A stretch of 64,000 nucleotides of DNA. Origin: Diplocarpon mali. Taxonomy: Eukaryota > Ascomycota > Leotiomycetes > Helotiales > Drepanopezizaceae. The notes under the pieces are model-generated. The model searched no databases. It saw only the letters and a list, made by a program, of their open reading frames with translations, and was not told the origin of the DNA. The stretch covers positions 1-64,000 of the forward strand of contig JAENRP010000148.1 in NCBI GenBank assembly GCA_024741835.1. The letters run 5' to 3'. Below, piece by piece: positions 44,923 through 58,402 of the stretch (positions are counted from its first letter, which is position 1; every line of letters starts with the position of its first letter). The translations under genes were made by a program, and so were the position numbers.

Positions 44923-45682
44923 ATAAGTTTTAGTTTAAAGAGTCCTAGCGTCTTATCTTAAGGTTTATATGAACGTTAGCAATTATAATAGTTAGCGACG
45001 TACCTCTCTATATTGCGGCAGTACGTAGGCTATTAGTAATAGTATTAAAGGAACTATATAGTCTTGGTTCTACTAGAGTAAGCTATCAATATGCTATTAT
45101 AAATTTAGTAAAGTAAGCAAGTATAGAAATTGTCCAGTTCTTTAGGAACTACTAGCCTTCTATTATACAAGAGTAGTCCGTCCTTTAATAGGGTTTAAGG
45201 AGTCTCTTTTCTAAAAGCTTTCTCTTGCTTTAGTTATAGCGACTCGTAGGTCCAGTTGGTATTAAGGACTTCTTCTATTATCCGGAAATTATTAATAAAG
45301 GAGTGGTTCTTAAGTGCTATAGGGTCGACTAGAGCTATTATAAGACGATCTTAAATAATACTAGCTAAGTTAAGAAGCTGATAGGTTCTTTTAGCTTCTC
45401 TTACAGCTTTTTAAGTAAGCGTAAGTTCGTCTTTCTATAATAGTATATCAGCTATTATATTCTCCTTTCTAAAGCAATAAGTGATCTAGTAATTATATCT
45501 TAAAAGTATGTCTATCTATCGGATTTATCATTTATTAAGGAGTTTTTTAGTTTTAAAGTACTTTAAAGCCTTATGATCAGTAATCATTGAGAAGCTTAAT
45601 ATACTTTATAACTCTACGTCCTATTCTTTTAAAGCTAGTATAACTGCTAGCATTTCTTTATTATAGATTTTATAGTATAATT
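44923..45682 (-). pseudogene. GyC RNase H and integrase zinc-binding end
   Basis: Continuation of GyC to the right of CoII-1, minus strand. From 45682: RNase H (SMITDHKALKYFKTKKLLN near 45585-45525, DILLRYNYQITYCF), then a spacer. The integrase zinc end follows at about 45095-44930 (SSRTKTI, YRNIERYVANYYNCQRSYKP). Together with 31151 leftwards the frame continues LKPIPL...HIQDDL, which confirms the CoII-1 insertion point. The element is cut at 45682 by CoII-2, and its RT is not found beyond. Confidence 0.83.
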
Positions 45683-45877
45683 TATTAAGCTTAAGTAAGT
45701 CGGCGCAGTAGGTAAAGGAGGCTTTTAAAGGTCGATAGTCGATATATTAATAAGAGTTAAAGAAGGAAGGTTACCCCTTTCTTTCCTATAGCTATATATG
45801 TATTAATATCCTACTAACTAAGTAGTAAGGTTATATAATAATATATTAAAGTAATAGCTATATCACCTATCTTAATA
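45683..45877 (-). repeat. CoII-2 3' LTR (195 bp, inverted)
   Basis: Inverted CoII LTR, TATTAAGCTTAAG...CTTAATA on the + strand. Pairs with 51626-51820. Confidence 0.93.
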
Positions 45878-46019
45878 CCCTTACTTAAACCTTATTCCGA
45901 TTGACCTATAATTAAGAAAATAACAATTATCCTTTTACGCTAATTTAACTCCTAAGTATCTCTTTAAATTAAAAATAATCAATTAATAGCAACCTCTATT
46001 GAAATTATCAAACTCTACT

Positions 46020-46170
46020 TATAAGGCAGGACTAAGAGTCAATTTTCTTAAAATCGTTCCTTTATAAGACTATATGACTTAACTCGCGGTCTAGGCCTAA
46101 GAGTCGATTTAAAAAACTTTCCTTTATAAGATTATATAACCTAACTCGCAAAGCAGGCCTAAGAGTCGTC
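46020..46170 (-). repeat. CoII-2 3' palindromic repeats (3 units, inverted)
   Basis: Units at about 46023-46051, 46082-46108 and 46138-46167, with the same spacer as in CoII-1 (inverted TTCCTTTATAAGAC). One unit fewer than CoII-1. Confidence 0.78.
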
Positions 46171-46189
46171 CTTAAGCCTATTAAGCCCT

Positions 46190-49100
46190 TACTATCTTTT
46201 ACAACCTTAGTATATCTTTAAATGCTTTAAACTTTATAACTGTCTTTAATAGCTTTATAAATCCATTTGCTACTATTCGATTAGTTAAGATATAAGTAAT
46301 TAATAACTTATTCTTTATAATAAGGTTGCAGATAAAGTAGTAAGTAATATTAATATATTTCGATCGCTTATATAAGTATAGATTCTTTATAAGTACAATC
46401 GCCCTTATATTATCTACTTAAAGATTAATATAATTCCTATCTCATTTAATATACTTAGCGAAACCTATATCTTTTAAAACTTAAGCGATTTATAATCCTT
46501 ATTTGCAATTTAATAATATTAATATATATTCGGCCTTAGTGCTTGCAATAGCTACTGATTTCTACTTTCTACTTTCTTATAATATAGGTCTACTATATAA
46601 TACTATTATACTTTTAAATATACTTTTCTAACCTTTTATATTTGCCTAATTAAAATTAGTATATACCTTAAGCTTTACGCTTATATATTTCGTTAGTCTA
46701 TATCTTACCTTTTATATAATTATCGATTGAAGGTACCTTTTAAGTCGCTTAACTGCATTCTTATATTAAATCGTTAGATCCTTTAAGTTTTAATTAAATT
46801 ACTTAATAATAAAGGTAATATCTAATCTTATATATACTATAGTATATATAATCGCTTTAATATTTTATTAATACTTTTTCAAATCTCCTTTCTACTTATT
46901 TTCATTAGTAGGCTCTAACTTATTATACTTTCCTTCAATTAGAGTATACTTTAGCTTAAAGTTAGAAGTATAAGTAAAGAGTCTTATTTAATCTAAGATC
47001 TTCTTAATATACTACTCTTAATCCAACTAGAGTTCTTAAGTAGAGCAATTCCTTATAATATAGATGCTAAGGATCTTATAAATTCCTCTTAGATCCTTAG
47101 TATTAAAACGTTTCCAAATAGTTATAAAGAACCAATCCAATTAAGTAGTTATTTTCACAGCTATAACAATATTATTAATATATAATAGTAACTTAATTCT
47201 ACACTTAATATAAGTAAATAAACAAGGGTTAGCTAAGCTTTAAACAAATCCTATTTCTACTAAAGTAGAGCTATATAAGAGGTTCTAATCATAGGCTAAT
47301 TGCTTAAGCTTATAGATACTGCAGAGTATATAAAAAGAGTGGCTAGCGCATATAAGAATACTGTTAGATTAAAAGAGAAAAATCCATTCCTTTATAATAG
47401 CTTTAGTAAATGCATTTTTAATATTATACTATTTGTATTCAAGGTCCTTAGCAGCTACTATTACTATAAATATGCAAAGGGTATCTATGCGAACTATTAG
47501 CGCGAATATATTAAAGTAGTCTTTTCTATATTATTAGAAGAAGCCCTTAGCTATAAGTCTTACCTTATAACATTCTAAGGTCCTATCTGCATATATCTTA
47601 ATTAAAAAGACCCACTTTATTAAAACTAAGTTCACGTCCTTTAGCATTAGTTCCTCTATCTATATACTATTTGCAATAAGAGAACTTATCTCCTCTTAAA
47701 TTGCCTTATTCTATACTACTCTATTTTCCAGATTATTAATAGCTTTATTATATATCTCTAGAAAAGAGATTTTCATTATCTCTTTAGCAGCTAGAAACGC
47801 ATTATCTTTATCGAAGCTCTATTGAAGTTCGAGCTTATAGATCCTATATACTATTATAGACTAAATACGCTTAGACTTATATTTATCTAAGTTATCTTCT
47901 AATTCTAAGTCTCTATTCTTCTTCAAAGGCATAGGTTTAGCTATAGGTTCTATAGGCTTATTATCTAAGGAACCGCTTTCTAATAGTAGAGGCTTATTAT
48001 TACTTATACCTATTTTAGGAATATCCTTTACTATAGGTACTTTAGCTAAAGGGATAATGATATCGAAGTTATTCTATACTTTAAGTAATTCGCAGATAAT
48101 AGGAATAGTCTATTTAGCCTTTAAGCGATTAGCAGGTCGTCGATCAGCAGGTGCGCTTAATATACTTAAGCTAAGAGAAAGGGGTTATTAATTCAACTTA
48201 ATAGTATTACTATTAAGTAGTATACCTTGCGAATCTCTAAGTATATAAAGCTTTAAAGATAGCTCCCTCCTATTTTAAGATTCGTCGAACTTAACTACTA
48301 AGGATATAATTACTCGCCTTAGGTCTAGCGCATATATTATCTATTACTTTATTATCTATTTAATATACCTAATAAATATATACTCTCTACCTTAGTCTAT
48401 TAGCTTTTTGCTCTTTATACCTATAGGCTAGGACTTTAAGCTAATATAAGAGTAGCAGATGCTTTTAAAGATATAGATATAGTCTAGGCTTAGTTTTTAT
48501 TTGAAATATACCTTATATAGTAATATTCGGGTACTATTAACTATTAGTCTACTACCTATTCTATTTCGCAAGTATATATCTGCTTTAACCGCAAGGTCCT
48601 AGAATTCTAATAGCAAGTTAGCATCTTATAATAGAGCGCGATAGTCAGTCTTTACTTATTAAATGCTTTACTTAATAATGCTATTTTAATAAGAACCTTT
48701 ATATATTATAGTCAGTTTGTAAAACACTCCTTATTTTACCTATTTATTAAGCTTTACCTTAATCTCTAATGCGTTATTAGACTTAATAGCTATTAGCTTT
48801 AATTAAGTCTAGCGTTCCTCTATTACTTTTTAAGTTTTTAGCTCTTTTATAAGCTTAGATTTAATCTTAGCGCAAATAGTTTATATCTATTAAGTAGAGT
48901 TATCTACTATTTAAGAAAACTAATTATTTCCTTTAATTAAGGTTATAAATAGTCTAGTAGTATTAATAGATATTAGCGCTAGTATTAAATCTTTCTATAG
49001 ACTAAGTTTAGTTTGCATCTGATTTTAAAGTTTTATTAGCTTGCAAATTCAATATATTAAGCAATCCTTTAGTACTTAGATCTTCTATTTTAAAGTCAAG

Positions 49101-49250
49101 ACCTTATATAGGCCCTTTAATTTCTTTAGCCTTAAATGCGCGAATCTTTTATATATTAGCTAATACCTTTATAAGCTTTCGGCTTTTAATAGCTTTAGTA
49201 GCCTATCGTTAGTTAATACTTCGTTATCGGCAGCTGAAAAGGAATTGTAA
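46190..49250 (-). pseudogene. CoII-2 integrase, RT and RNase H
   Basis: Minus-strand equivalent of 33780-35629 plus 43189-44345. RNase H at about 46680-46190, RT at about 47650-46780, a spacer, and integrase from 49210 to about 48270. The RT runs on without interruption at the site where D2 entered CoII-1 (near 47345). The + strand open frame at 47300-47500 is a shadow of this RT. Confidence 0.83.
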
Positions 49251-49280
49251 TAGCAGTTCGAGATTTTACCGTTTTCTAAT

Positions 49281-49702
49281 TGCAAGCCCGACTTAAGAGT
49301 CGTTTTTAATAAAACCGCGAGATCTACTTATAGTCCTAGCTTAAGAGTCGATTTCCTAGAAATAGTAAGATCTACTCATAGTCCTGGCTTACGAGTCATT
49401 TCTGCGAATTTCACTTATAATCCTAGCCTAAGAGTTATTATTAGCAAATCTGCAGAATCTACTCGCAAGCTTAGTTTAAGAGTCATTTCTATTAAACTCA
49501 CTTATAGTCCTAGCTTAAGAGTCATCTTTAAAGATATATTATATTCTATTTATAATCTTAGCTTAAGAGTCATTTTCGCAAATTTCACTTGCAATCCTAA
49601 CTTAAGAGTTTATCTATTCTCCTTATCCTTACTTAATTATATTAAGGCAAAGAGTGCACTTTCTTTAAAAGAATCCATTTATAGGTCCGGCCTAAGAGTC
49701 AA
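49281..49702 (-). repeat. CoII-2 in-frame palindromic coding repeats (9 units)
   Basis: Nine inverted units at about 49281, 49329, 49377, 49419, 49463, 49505, 49553, 49591 and 49681, each with CC(G/T)(G/A)(C/G)(T/C)TAAGAGT near its right end. They occupy the same linker between protease and integrase as in CoII-1 and CoII-3. The wider last gap (about 90) matches the first gap of the other copies. Confidence 0.83.
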
Positions 49703-49719
49703 TTTCTATAATATTAACT

Positions 49720-51260
49720 TTAAGATAATATAAAGTCTATCTTTAATTTTAGCTTTAAAGATTACTTTATAATTATTATTTATAAATTATATAAATTGAT
49801 TATTAAAAACTCTTATATAATTCAACTCTTTATAAATCTTATAGTTAGATAAAAGATTAATACTTAAGCTAAGTATAAGGAGAACATTTTATAAAAGGAA
49901 AGAAACGCTAGCGATATTCATCTCTACTATACCTATCGAATCTATATATAACCTTCTACTACCAACTTTAATAAAGCGCCTTTTTATTTTAATAAGCAAG
50001 CCTTTAAATAGGTAGGGTTTATTAATTATATATACTATATAATTAGTATTACTATATCAATCGGATTTAAGGATCTTACAAAGATCGGCTTTTAAAATAT
50101 AAGCATCTTTATTATAATTATCGTTTGAATTATTAAAAGTAGATTTAAGTTTAAATAACCTACTATTATTATTAAAGGTATTTGCTAAAGTTTTAGCTAA
50201 ATAGCCTTTTCCTTTGCCTTTCCTTAATAGTTGCAGCCTTCGGTAGGATAAGGGCAATTTGCTTCTTAACTTCTGCTTTAATTGCTTTTTAATATTAAAG
50301 CTAGCAATTATATTAATTAATTGCCTTTTAACTTTATAATTAGTAATATTATAAGCACTATTATAAAAGTAGCATTCCTAATAAGCTTAAGGGCTTATCC
50401 CGCGCTCCTTCCTCTTCTTAAGCTTATTATTACCTTATAATGCGGCATTTGCCGATTTAGAGCGTCCTTTAAAGTCATACTTAATAGTTTAAAGGAAGTC
50501 GATCTTCTTATAGATCTTAAGGTTAGGTTAGATAAGAAGAGATTATTTTATAATAGTAAACTTAAAAGGGAGGCTATTAAATAGGAAACTAAAAAGCTGA
50601 ATTTCCTTAAAAGTTATAACTATCTTAGGATCTGCAGCTCTTACTCTCCTCTTTACTTTATATAATATAAATTAAGCAAAGTCTATATTTATATCTATAT
50701 CCTTACTATCTTTATCTTTTCTATATTAAAATGAAGTAATCTACTATAGTAGATGCTAAGTATTAAAGGCAGTTATTTAAGAGTATTTTACCTTTAAAGT
50801 ATCTTATCTTATTTTCGCATTATTATAAACTCAAATAAAGTCTTAGTCTTTATTACTTAAACCTCTATTAATCTTAAGCTTATATTTAGCTAAGGCTAGC
50901 CTATACTCTTTCTCCTTTTCTATATTTAAAATCTACCTTTAAGATTTTCGGTTATTATTTACTAAAGCTCTTAAGTTAAGCTTATTTAATATATTTAGCA
51001 AATCCTTAATAGTTATAATAGCTATTAAAGTAGAAGTAGACGAATCGGTAAAGGGAGTATAAGGGGCTATTCTTACGTATTTAATAAGTGTCTTTTAAAT
51101 CGCTATTTCGATGCCTTTGCTCTTAAAGTAAAGCTTAAAATCGTCGAACCATTATTGCCAGTTCTTTTAAAAGAATTAAAGGTCTTTAGGTCTAGTATTT
51201 CGATCAGAATCAGAAGCTATTACTATTTTAAATAGAATTGCATTTAAAATCAAATAAATT
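49720..51260 (-). pseudogene. CoII-2 gag and protease remnant
   Basis: Minus strand. The gag start is near 51155 and the zinc-knuckle remnant near 50370-50330. The open piece at 50057-50257 (PLSYRRLQLLRKGKGKGYLAK) is part of gag before the protease, which lies at about 50045-49740. Collinear with CoII-1 and CoII-3. Confidence 0.78.
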
Positions 51261-51354
51261 AAATAGTTAAGGGCACTCCTCTTATCGAAAAGTCAAAATG
51301 ATTAAATAGCAGGTATTATAGAAGTATTAAATAGGAAGGAAGTCCTCTTATCGA

Positions 51355-51515
51355 AAAGGGTTTTTAAGCTATAACGCAGGGAATTATACCTCCTACGAAA
51401 TATAGTAAAGCAAGGAATCATACCTCTTATAGTACCAAAGGGTTATAGAGCAAGGAATTACACCTCTTGCAATACAGGTTAGCTAAATAGGGAATTATAC
51501 CTCCTATTCGCCGAT
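51355..51515 (-). repeat. CoII-2 leader tandem repeat (inverted, 4 units)
   Basis: Four inverted units, seen on the + strand as GGAATTATACCTCCT, GGAATCATACCTCTT, GGAATTACACCTCTT and GGAATTATACCTCCT. Same block as in CoII-1 and CoII-3. Confidence 0.7.
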
Positions 51516-51625
51516 TGCTTGCCTTTTACTATAAGTCTTATTCAACTTCCTACTAACAGTTGCGGCGCAAGTGCTTTCTAAAGGAAGTTAATAATCTATT
51601 ATCAGTCTATCTAGGGCTTATAACC

Positions 51626-51820
51626 TATTAAGCTTAAGTAAGTCGGCGCAGTAGGTAAAGGAGGCTTCTAAAGGTCGATAGTCGATATATTAGTAAGAGT
51701 TAAAGAAGAAAGGTTACCCCTTTCTTCCCTATAGCTATATACGTATCAATATCCTACTAACTAAGCAGTAGGGTCATATGATAATACATCAGAGTAATGG
51801 CTGTATCACTTATCTTAACA
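51626..51820 (-). repeat. CoII-2 5' LTR (195 bp, inverted)
   Basis: Pairs with 45683-45877. The right terminus keeps CTTAACA. The initiator-Met primer complement lies at 51615-51625 (inverted). Confidence 0.93.
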
Positions 51821-54800
51821 AAAAGGGAGATTAGGCCTAAGTCCCCTTATAGAGGCTCTACCAATCACTATTAAAAGACCTAGGACTATCGGAAACTATT
51901 GTACGCTATAGATAGGCGCAAGGAAAATATAAAGGCTTTCCCCTTGCGAGAGGAGGTCCTACGAATATAAAAGGCGTTAAACGCAGGAGACTAGTTCAAA
52001 GGTCTTTAAGTATAGCTTAAGGAGAATGACATTATAGTAATAGCGATTAATAAATTTAAAGGAAAGGCTTTAGCCTTTAGGAAGGATGGTTTAAGTAAAA
52101 GGGAGAACTTACCAGTCTTTATAATAATAGATCCCTTTGCCTTCGACGCTTTTGAAGAATTGTTTAATATCTACTACCTCTTTAAGCTAAAACGCTACCT
52201 ACTCTCCTTAAGTATGCTCCTTAATAATTGCGCGGTTACTTATATCGTTAATTCGAAGGATTTACTTATCGCAGGCACCTTTAAGCCTTTTGGCGACTTA
52301 TAGTAATATATTAAAGTAGGTACCTTAAGACTCTTAATCATTAAGAGAGGTAATAGATATATAGTAGACTCTCTTCTATAGTATAACGGCTTTCCTATAG
52401 GGATAACGCTGCGCAATATTACTATTATAAAAGAGTTTACTATTAATATCACTTTAAAGAGGCTCCTTGCGGATAAGGGTTTTTAGTACTCTAGGGTAGA
52501 CCTTACTTTGCGCTCTAAGAGCATTGCAGATTCTATAAAGCGAGCTCAGTTAGAGCGTTGCTATAATCTCGTTTTCTTTAAATATAAGCCTATTAACTAT
52601 TTAGATCTCTTAAATATGCTTTAATATGACTTCTCTACCTTAATAGCGTTTCTTATAACTAAGACGACACTTTATAATAGGTTCTAGTCTAGCTATGCGC
52701 TTATTAGGGTGCGGGATAATAATGCGTATATATAGTACCTTTGCGCTGGCTACTTAAGTATAGAGGCTCTTTAAGTGCTAGTTAAGTGCGCTAAGGGAGT
52801 AAAGATCAAGGGAATATAAAGGCTAGAGTGCCTTATATATGTAGTAGCGTCTATTAGGCAAGTTATTTCTTACGCTACCTTTAAGAACCGATCTTTGAAG
52901 CCCTTTTTTAAGATCTCCTAAGATCTTTTTAACTTTTTAAATAACTTATATAATAGTTGCTTATAAGTTCTTTTAATTAAGGACAAGTATAGTAGTATAC
53001 TTTAGATATTCCTATTAAGATCGAAGGGCGGAGATATAGTTATAAAGGTCCTTTAGGCCTTTGAAGCATAAGTAAAACGCTAATATAGGCTTTCTATTTG
53101 TAAAATTAAGTAAGATAATAATACTTTAATAATCTCCTTAAAGGAAGACTCTCTTATAAAGTACTAAAGATAGGTAAAAGAGGAGGGAATCGATTTAGAG
53201 CTTACTCCTACCTATATATATTAATCAAATGGAGGCGTAAAGCGAGTAGGAAGGGAGTTGATTGAACGCTTTATTAAAATAAGGATCTACGCTAGGCTTT
53301 TAGCAAGCCTTTAGCCAAAGGTTATAAAGGCTGCTATATACCTTTATAATATCTCCTTACTTGCTAAGAAAAAGATGATCTTATTAAGCAAGGCTCTTTA
53401 TAATTAGTTTAAGCAGTATTTTCGATTTTATAAGCCGCTGCTTATTAAGTAGATAATAGCAAGCTTAAAGCCTAACTAGAGTCGCATTTATATATATAGC
53501 GCTTATATATACCCTTTAATTAAAAAGAGGAAGGCAAAGAGAGACCGCCGAACTTTTAAAATTGAATTATAAAGGCACTTAAGTTACTTAGTTAAATATA
53601 TTACCTTTAATATTTATAGAATCTGGGTTCTTATACTCTAATAAGTAATAACGACTTATAATATCAAATTCGATAAGTCTCTCTTTTATAGTCCAGAAGC
53701 TAAGCGCGTAAACCTTATATTGCACTAGGAACTTAAGACAACCCTTTAATTAATCGGAAAGGGAGAGGGAGCTTAAGACGCTAAGTTCGAAGGCATTTTT
53801 AAAGAATTAGAGCTTATCGCAGGGCCGAATGCAATCGCTGCAAAAGAAGCCGCTATATAAGAAGAGCCTATATTATAGACCGACGCTGCTCTATAGCCTT
53901 TAACTAATAATATAAAAGACCTTAACTTAAATCTAAATTCTTTAAAAGACCTATTTAGAAACTTAAAGGTAAAAGTAAGTAAATTAGAAGCCACTTTGCT
54001 AGTCTTTAAGAAAGCAAATGGCGATTAAAGCTTAAGGGTTATAATTCCTTATAAAGGCCTTATTAAAGAAAGAACTATAGACGACTTTAAAGGAGTCTTT
54101 AAAGACGAGTTCTATAAGGCAATCGGCAGATCTTTAGCTACTATTTTATATAAGAATAGAAATAGCTTAAGGGCTTTAAGATAAAGTCTTCAATTATAAA
54201 GGCAGGCCTTAATAAACTTTAGTAAAAGGCTAAAGGTACTACTATTAAGATCTAAGAGGAGCTTTAACAGTCTTATAAGAAGCGACTTAATAAAAGGAGC
54301 AGGCCTTAATAATATAATACCTTAAGTTGTAATACTAGCTTAAAGACTTTAGGCTTAGGAGATAGAGCCACCTAAACTCTTAAAGGAACCTTTAGTAATA
54401 ATAAAAATAGAAGAGGAGACTTATAAAGAAAAGCGTAAAGAGGAACTCCCTCTTTTTAAGCAAAAGAAGATAAGACGCTTAAGCGTTAAGTAATAAGAGA
54501 CTTTAAAAGTGTATACTACCGCTTTAGAGTATATACTCTTTTAAAGTAATATTGATTTACCCTACTCCTTATATACGCAAGAGTTTATATCGACCTTTTA
54601 AGCGAATGAATAAATAAAGGAGGATAAGAAGGACCATTTGACGGTTTATATAATTATTAAAGCTATAGTTAATAGTTAGGCAAAGGATAGAGCGCAGTTT
54701 CTTAATTGCTTATAGTACTAAGGCTCTCTACCGAAGCCTTTAAAAGGATAGCTAAACCTAAAGAAGTACCCTTTTAGCGAACGATTTAAGGAAGGAGAGC

Positions 54801-56279
54801 GCTAGAAGAATTAGAATCTAGAATCTCGAAATTGCTAGAGAATCGTACAAAGGGACTACTCAAAGCCTTTGCTAATACTATTAAAATGGGTTTTTACTTA
54901 TAAGGTTAATAGCTTTAGCAAGCTTTTAAAATGCCGATTATAGCTAATTATATAAAAGGATCTCTAAGACGAAGCTTCAATTTTCTCAACTTATATAGCT
55001 ACGCTTATAGCAAGGTCTTTTAAGATACTAATAGCGCTTACTATATACTTTAATATAGAAGTAAAGTAGTTCGATATTATTAATACATTTATTAATACTC
55101 CTAGAGACCTAAGGAGTACTCTAGTCATATGCTTCCTATTAGATGGCTTTAAGTGCCCTAGTATAGTAATAGAGCTGGACCGCGCGCTTTATAGGCTAAA
55201 AAACTCTCTAGCACTATAGTATAGGAACTTCGCAAGAACGCTTAAGGGCCTTTAACTTAAGCTATTAGGCAAAGAGCCTAGTATTTTTATAATAAAGGAT
55301 CGTATAGTCTTTATAGCGTTTTATATTAACGATATTTAGGTATTATATAAGGCCTTTAACTTAGATTAAGCGACTCGTCTAATTAAAGATCTAAAGAAGG
55401 TATATAAGCTTACTATTATAGGAGATATCTCCTAGTTCTTTAAAATAAGGATTATTTAAAATAGAAAGGTAAAGAGGATCTCTTTAGTTTATAATACTTA
55501 TATTAAGAAGATTGCTTAAAAGTTTAGAGCTAATATAAGGAGAGTGCCTAGTACTCTACTACTAAAGAAGGAATTTATTAAGAACTTAAGGTAAGCTTCC
55601 TTAAAAAAGGTAAAGGAGTATTAAAAAAAAATAGGCTCTATTCTTTATATAGCGATTATAATACGCCTGGATATTGCGTTTATAGCCTCTTAACTATCTT
55701 TCTTCCTAATTAATCTAAGCTCTAAGCACCTCTTAGCTACGGACTAAACGCTTTAATACCTATATAGCATGCGCTTTTTAGGAATTGCCTATAGCTTTAA
55801 AGCTAAGGAATACCAACTAGTCGCATCTTTAGATGCTTCTTTTAAAGATGATTAAGAGACCTGCAGATCCTCTTAAGGATACGTTTTCTTTCTATTTAAA
55901 GGACCGATTATTTAGAAAGCGAATCGCCAAGCGATTATCACGCTCTCTTCTATTAAAGTAGAACTCTATAGTATAGTTTCTACTACAAAGGAGATGATAG
56001 TTATAAAACGCCTCTTTAAGGAGATTCGCATAGACTCCCTCTTTAAATGGAATATATATTGCAATAACTAATAGACGATTCGGCTAATTGTTATAGAGAA
56101 TAAGAAGATTAAGATAAGCCTTTGATATATCGAAAATAGTAATATATAGATCTGCTAAGAGTACTAAAGAGGAAGCTTTTAAATAATCTACCTCCTTACT
56201 AAGTAGATATACGCAAATAAGCTTATTAAGAACCTAAACCGCTAGAAGTTTAAAAGCTTCGTTCATTTATTAAACCTTT
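51821..56279 (+). pseudogene. CoI-3: partial Copia gag-pol (third CoI copy)
   Basis: Starts abruptly at the gag zinc-knuckle region, equivalent to 7030 in CoI-1, and runs to the end of RNase H. Protease region at about 52220-52470, integrase 52540-53520, RT 54640-55480, RNase H 55810-56260. CoII-3 then interrupts it (target CCTTT at 56275-56279 and 62467-62471), and only 62472-62497 continues before D3. The 5' LTR, most of gag, the antisense ORF and the 3' LTR are not present. The minus-strand open frames at 52240-52452 and 53773-53994 are shadows. Confidence 0.88.
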
Positions 56280-56474
56280 TGTTAAGATAGGTAATATAGC
56301 CATCACTCCGATGTATTATCATATGACCCTATTGCTTAGTCAGTAGGATATTAATACGTATATAGCTATAAGGAAGAAAGGGGTAACCTTCCTTCCCTAA
56401 CTCTTACTAATATATCGACTATCGACCTTTAGAAGCCTCCTTTACTTACTGCGCCAACTCACTTAAGCTTAATA
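56280..56474 (+). repeat. CoII-3 5' LTR (195 bp)
   Basis: Starts TGTTAAGATAGG with intact TG, ends AGCTTAATA, and is followed directly by GGTTATAAGCC (primer site). Confidence 0.95.
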
Positions 56475-56587
56475 GGTTATAAGCCTTAAATAGACTGATA
56501 ATAGATTATTAACTTCCTTTAAAAAGCACTTGCGCTGCAACTATTAGTAGGAAGTTGAATAAGACTTATAGTAAAAGGCGAGCAATC

Positions 56588-56735
56588 GGCGAATAAGAGG
56601 TATGATTCCTTATTTAGCTAACCTATATTATAAGAGGTATAATTCCTTGCTCTATAACCCCTTTAGTACTATAAGAGGTATGATTCCTTACTTTACTATA
56701 TTTTATAAGAGGTATAATTCCCTGCGTTATAGCCT
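56588..56735 (+). repeat. CoII-3 leader tandem repeat (4 units)
   Basis: AAGAGGTATGATTCC or close variants at about 56594, 56632, 56671 and 56707. Same block as CoII-1. Confidence 0.7.
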
Positions 56736-56869
56736 AAAAAACCCTTTTCGACAAGAGGACTTCCTCCCTATTTAATACTTCTATAACACCCGCTATTTAA
56801 TCATTTCGACTTTTCAATAGGAGGAGTGCCCTCAACCATTTAATTTATTTGATTTTTTAATGCAATTCT

Positions 56870-58370
56870 ATTTGAAACGGCAATAGCTTCTGATTCCGAT
56901 TAAAACACTAGGCTTAAAGACCTCCAACTCTCTTAAAAGAACTGGCAATAATAGTTTAACAATTTAAAGCTTTACTTTAAAAGCAAAGGCATTGAAATAG
57001 CGATTTAAAAGATACTTATTAAATACGCGAAAACAGCCCCTTATACTCCCTCTACCAATTCGTCTACTTCTACTTTAATAGCTAATACAACTACTAAGGA
57101 TTTGCTAGATATACTAAATAAGCTTAGCCTAAGAGCTTTAGTAGATAATAACCGAGAATCCCAAAGGTAGATTTTAAATATGGAAAAGGAGAAGGAGTAT
57201 AGGCTGGCCTTAGCTAAATGCAAGCTTAAGATTAATAAAGGTTTAAGCGATAAAGATTAAGATTTTATTCAAATTTATAATAATGCGAAGATAAGATAGG
57301 ATACTTTAAAGGCAAAATACTCTTAAACAATTGCCTTTAATACCTAGCATCTACTATAGTAGATCACTTCATTTTAATATAGAAAAGATAAAGATAGTAA
57401 GGATATAGATATAAATATAGACTCTGCTTAATCTATATTATATAAAGTAAAGAGGAGAGTAAGAGCCGTAGATCTTAGGATAGCTATAACTTTTAAAGAA
57501 ACTTAGCTTTTTAATTTCCTACTTAATAGCCTTCCTCTTAAGTTCGCTATTGCAAAATAATCTCTTTTCGTTTAACTTAACCTTAAGATCTATAAGAAGA
57601 TCGACCTCCTTTAAACTATCGAGTAAGACCTTAAAGGACGCTTTAAATTGGCAAATGCCGCATTATAAGGTAACGATAAGCTTAAGAAGAGGAAGGAGCG
57701 TAGGATAAGCCCTTAAGCTTATCAAAGATGCTACTTTTATAATAGTACTTATAATATTACTAATTGTAAAGTTAAAAGACAACTGATTAATATAGTCGCT
57801 AGCTTTAATATTAAGAAGCAATTAAAGTAGAAGTTAAAAAGCAAACTGCCTTTATCCTACTAAAGGCCGCAATTACTAAAGAAAGGCAAAGAAAAAGGCT
57901 ATTTAGTCAAAACTTTAATAAATACCTTTAATAATAATAATAGGTTATCTAAACCTAAATCCACTTCTAATAATTCAAATAATAATTATAATAAAGATAC
58001 TTATATTTTAAAAGCCGATCTTTATAAGATCCTTAAATCCAACTAATATAATAATACTAGTTATATAGTATATATAACTAATAAACCCTACCTATTTAAA
58101 GGCCTACTTATTAAAATAAAAAGGCACTTTATTAAAGTTAGTAGTAGAAGGTTATATATAGACTCAATAGGTATAGTAGAAATGAATATTGCTAGCGTTT
58201 CTTTCCTTTTATAAAATATTCTCCTTATGCCTAGCTTAGGTATTAATCTTTTATCTAATTATAAGATCTATATAAAGTTGAATTATATAAGAGTTTTTAA
58301 TAATCAATTTATATAGTTTATAAATAATAATTATAAAGTGATCTTTAAAGTTAAAATTAAAGATAGACTT
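56870..58370 (+). pseudogene. CoII-3 gag and protease remnant
   Basis: Collinear with CoII-1: gag from about 56950, the zinc-knuckle remnant near 57730-57770, and the protease region at about 58070-58370 (YLFKGLLIKIKRH, then VSFLL and LSLGINLLSNYK). A minus-strand 60-codon open frame at 57041-57223 is a shadow. Confidence 0.82.
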
Positions 58371-58402
58371 TATATTATTTCAAAAGTGATATTATAGAAA
58401 TT

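Larger units (their letters stand above)
45683..51820 (-). mobile_element. CoII-2: Ty1/Copia retrotransposon (minus) with unlike flanks
   Basis: A 6138-bp element with 195-bp LTRs at 45683-45877 and 51626-51820. Order from right to left: 5' LTR, primer site (51615-51625), leader repeats, gag, protease, repeat linker, integrase, RT, RNase H, palindromes, 3' LTR. The left flank is TAATT (GyC) and the right flank AAAAG (CoI-3). The missing duplication and the change of host element suggest a chimera from recombination between two CoII copies. Confidence 0.92.
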
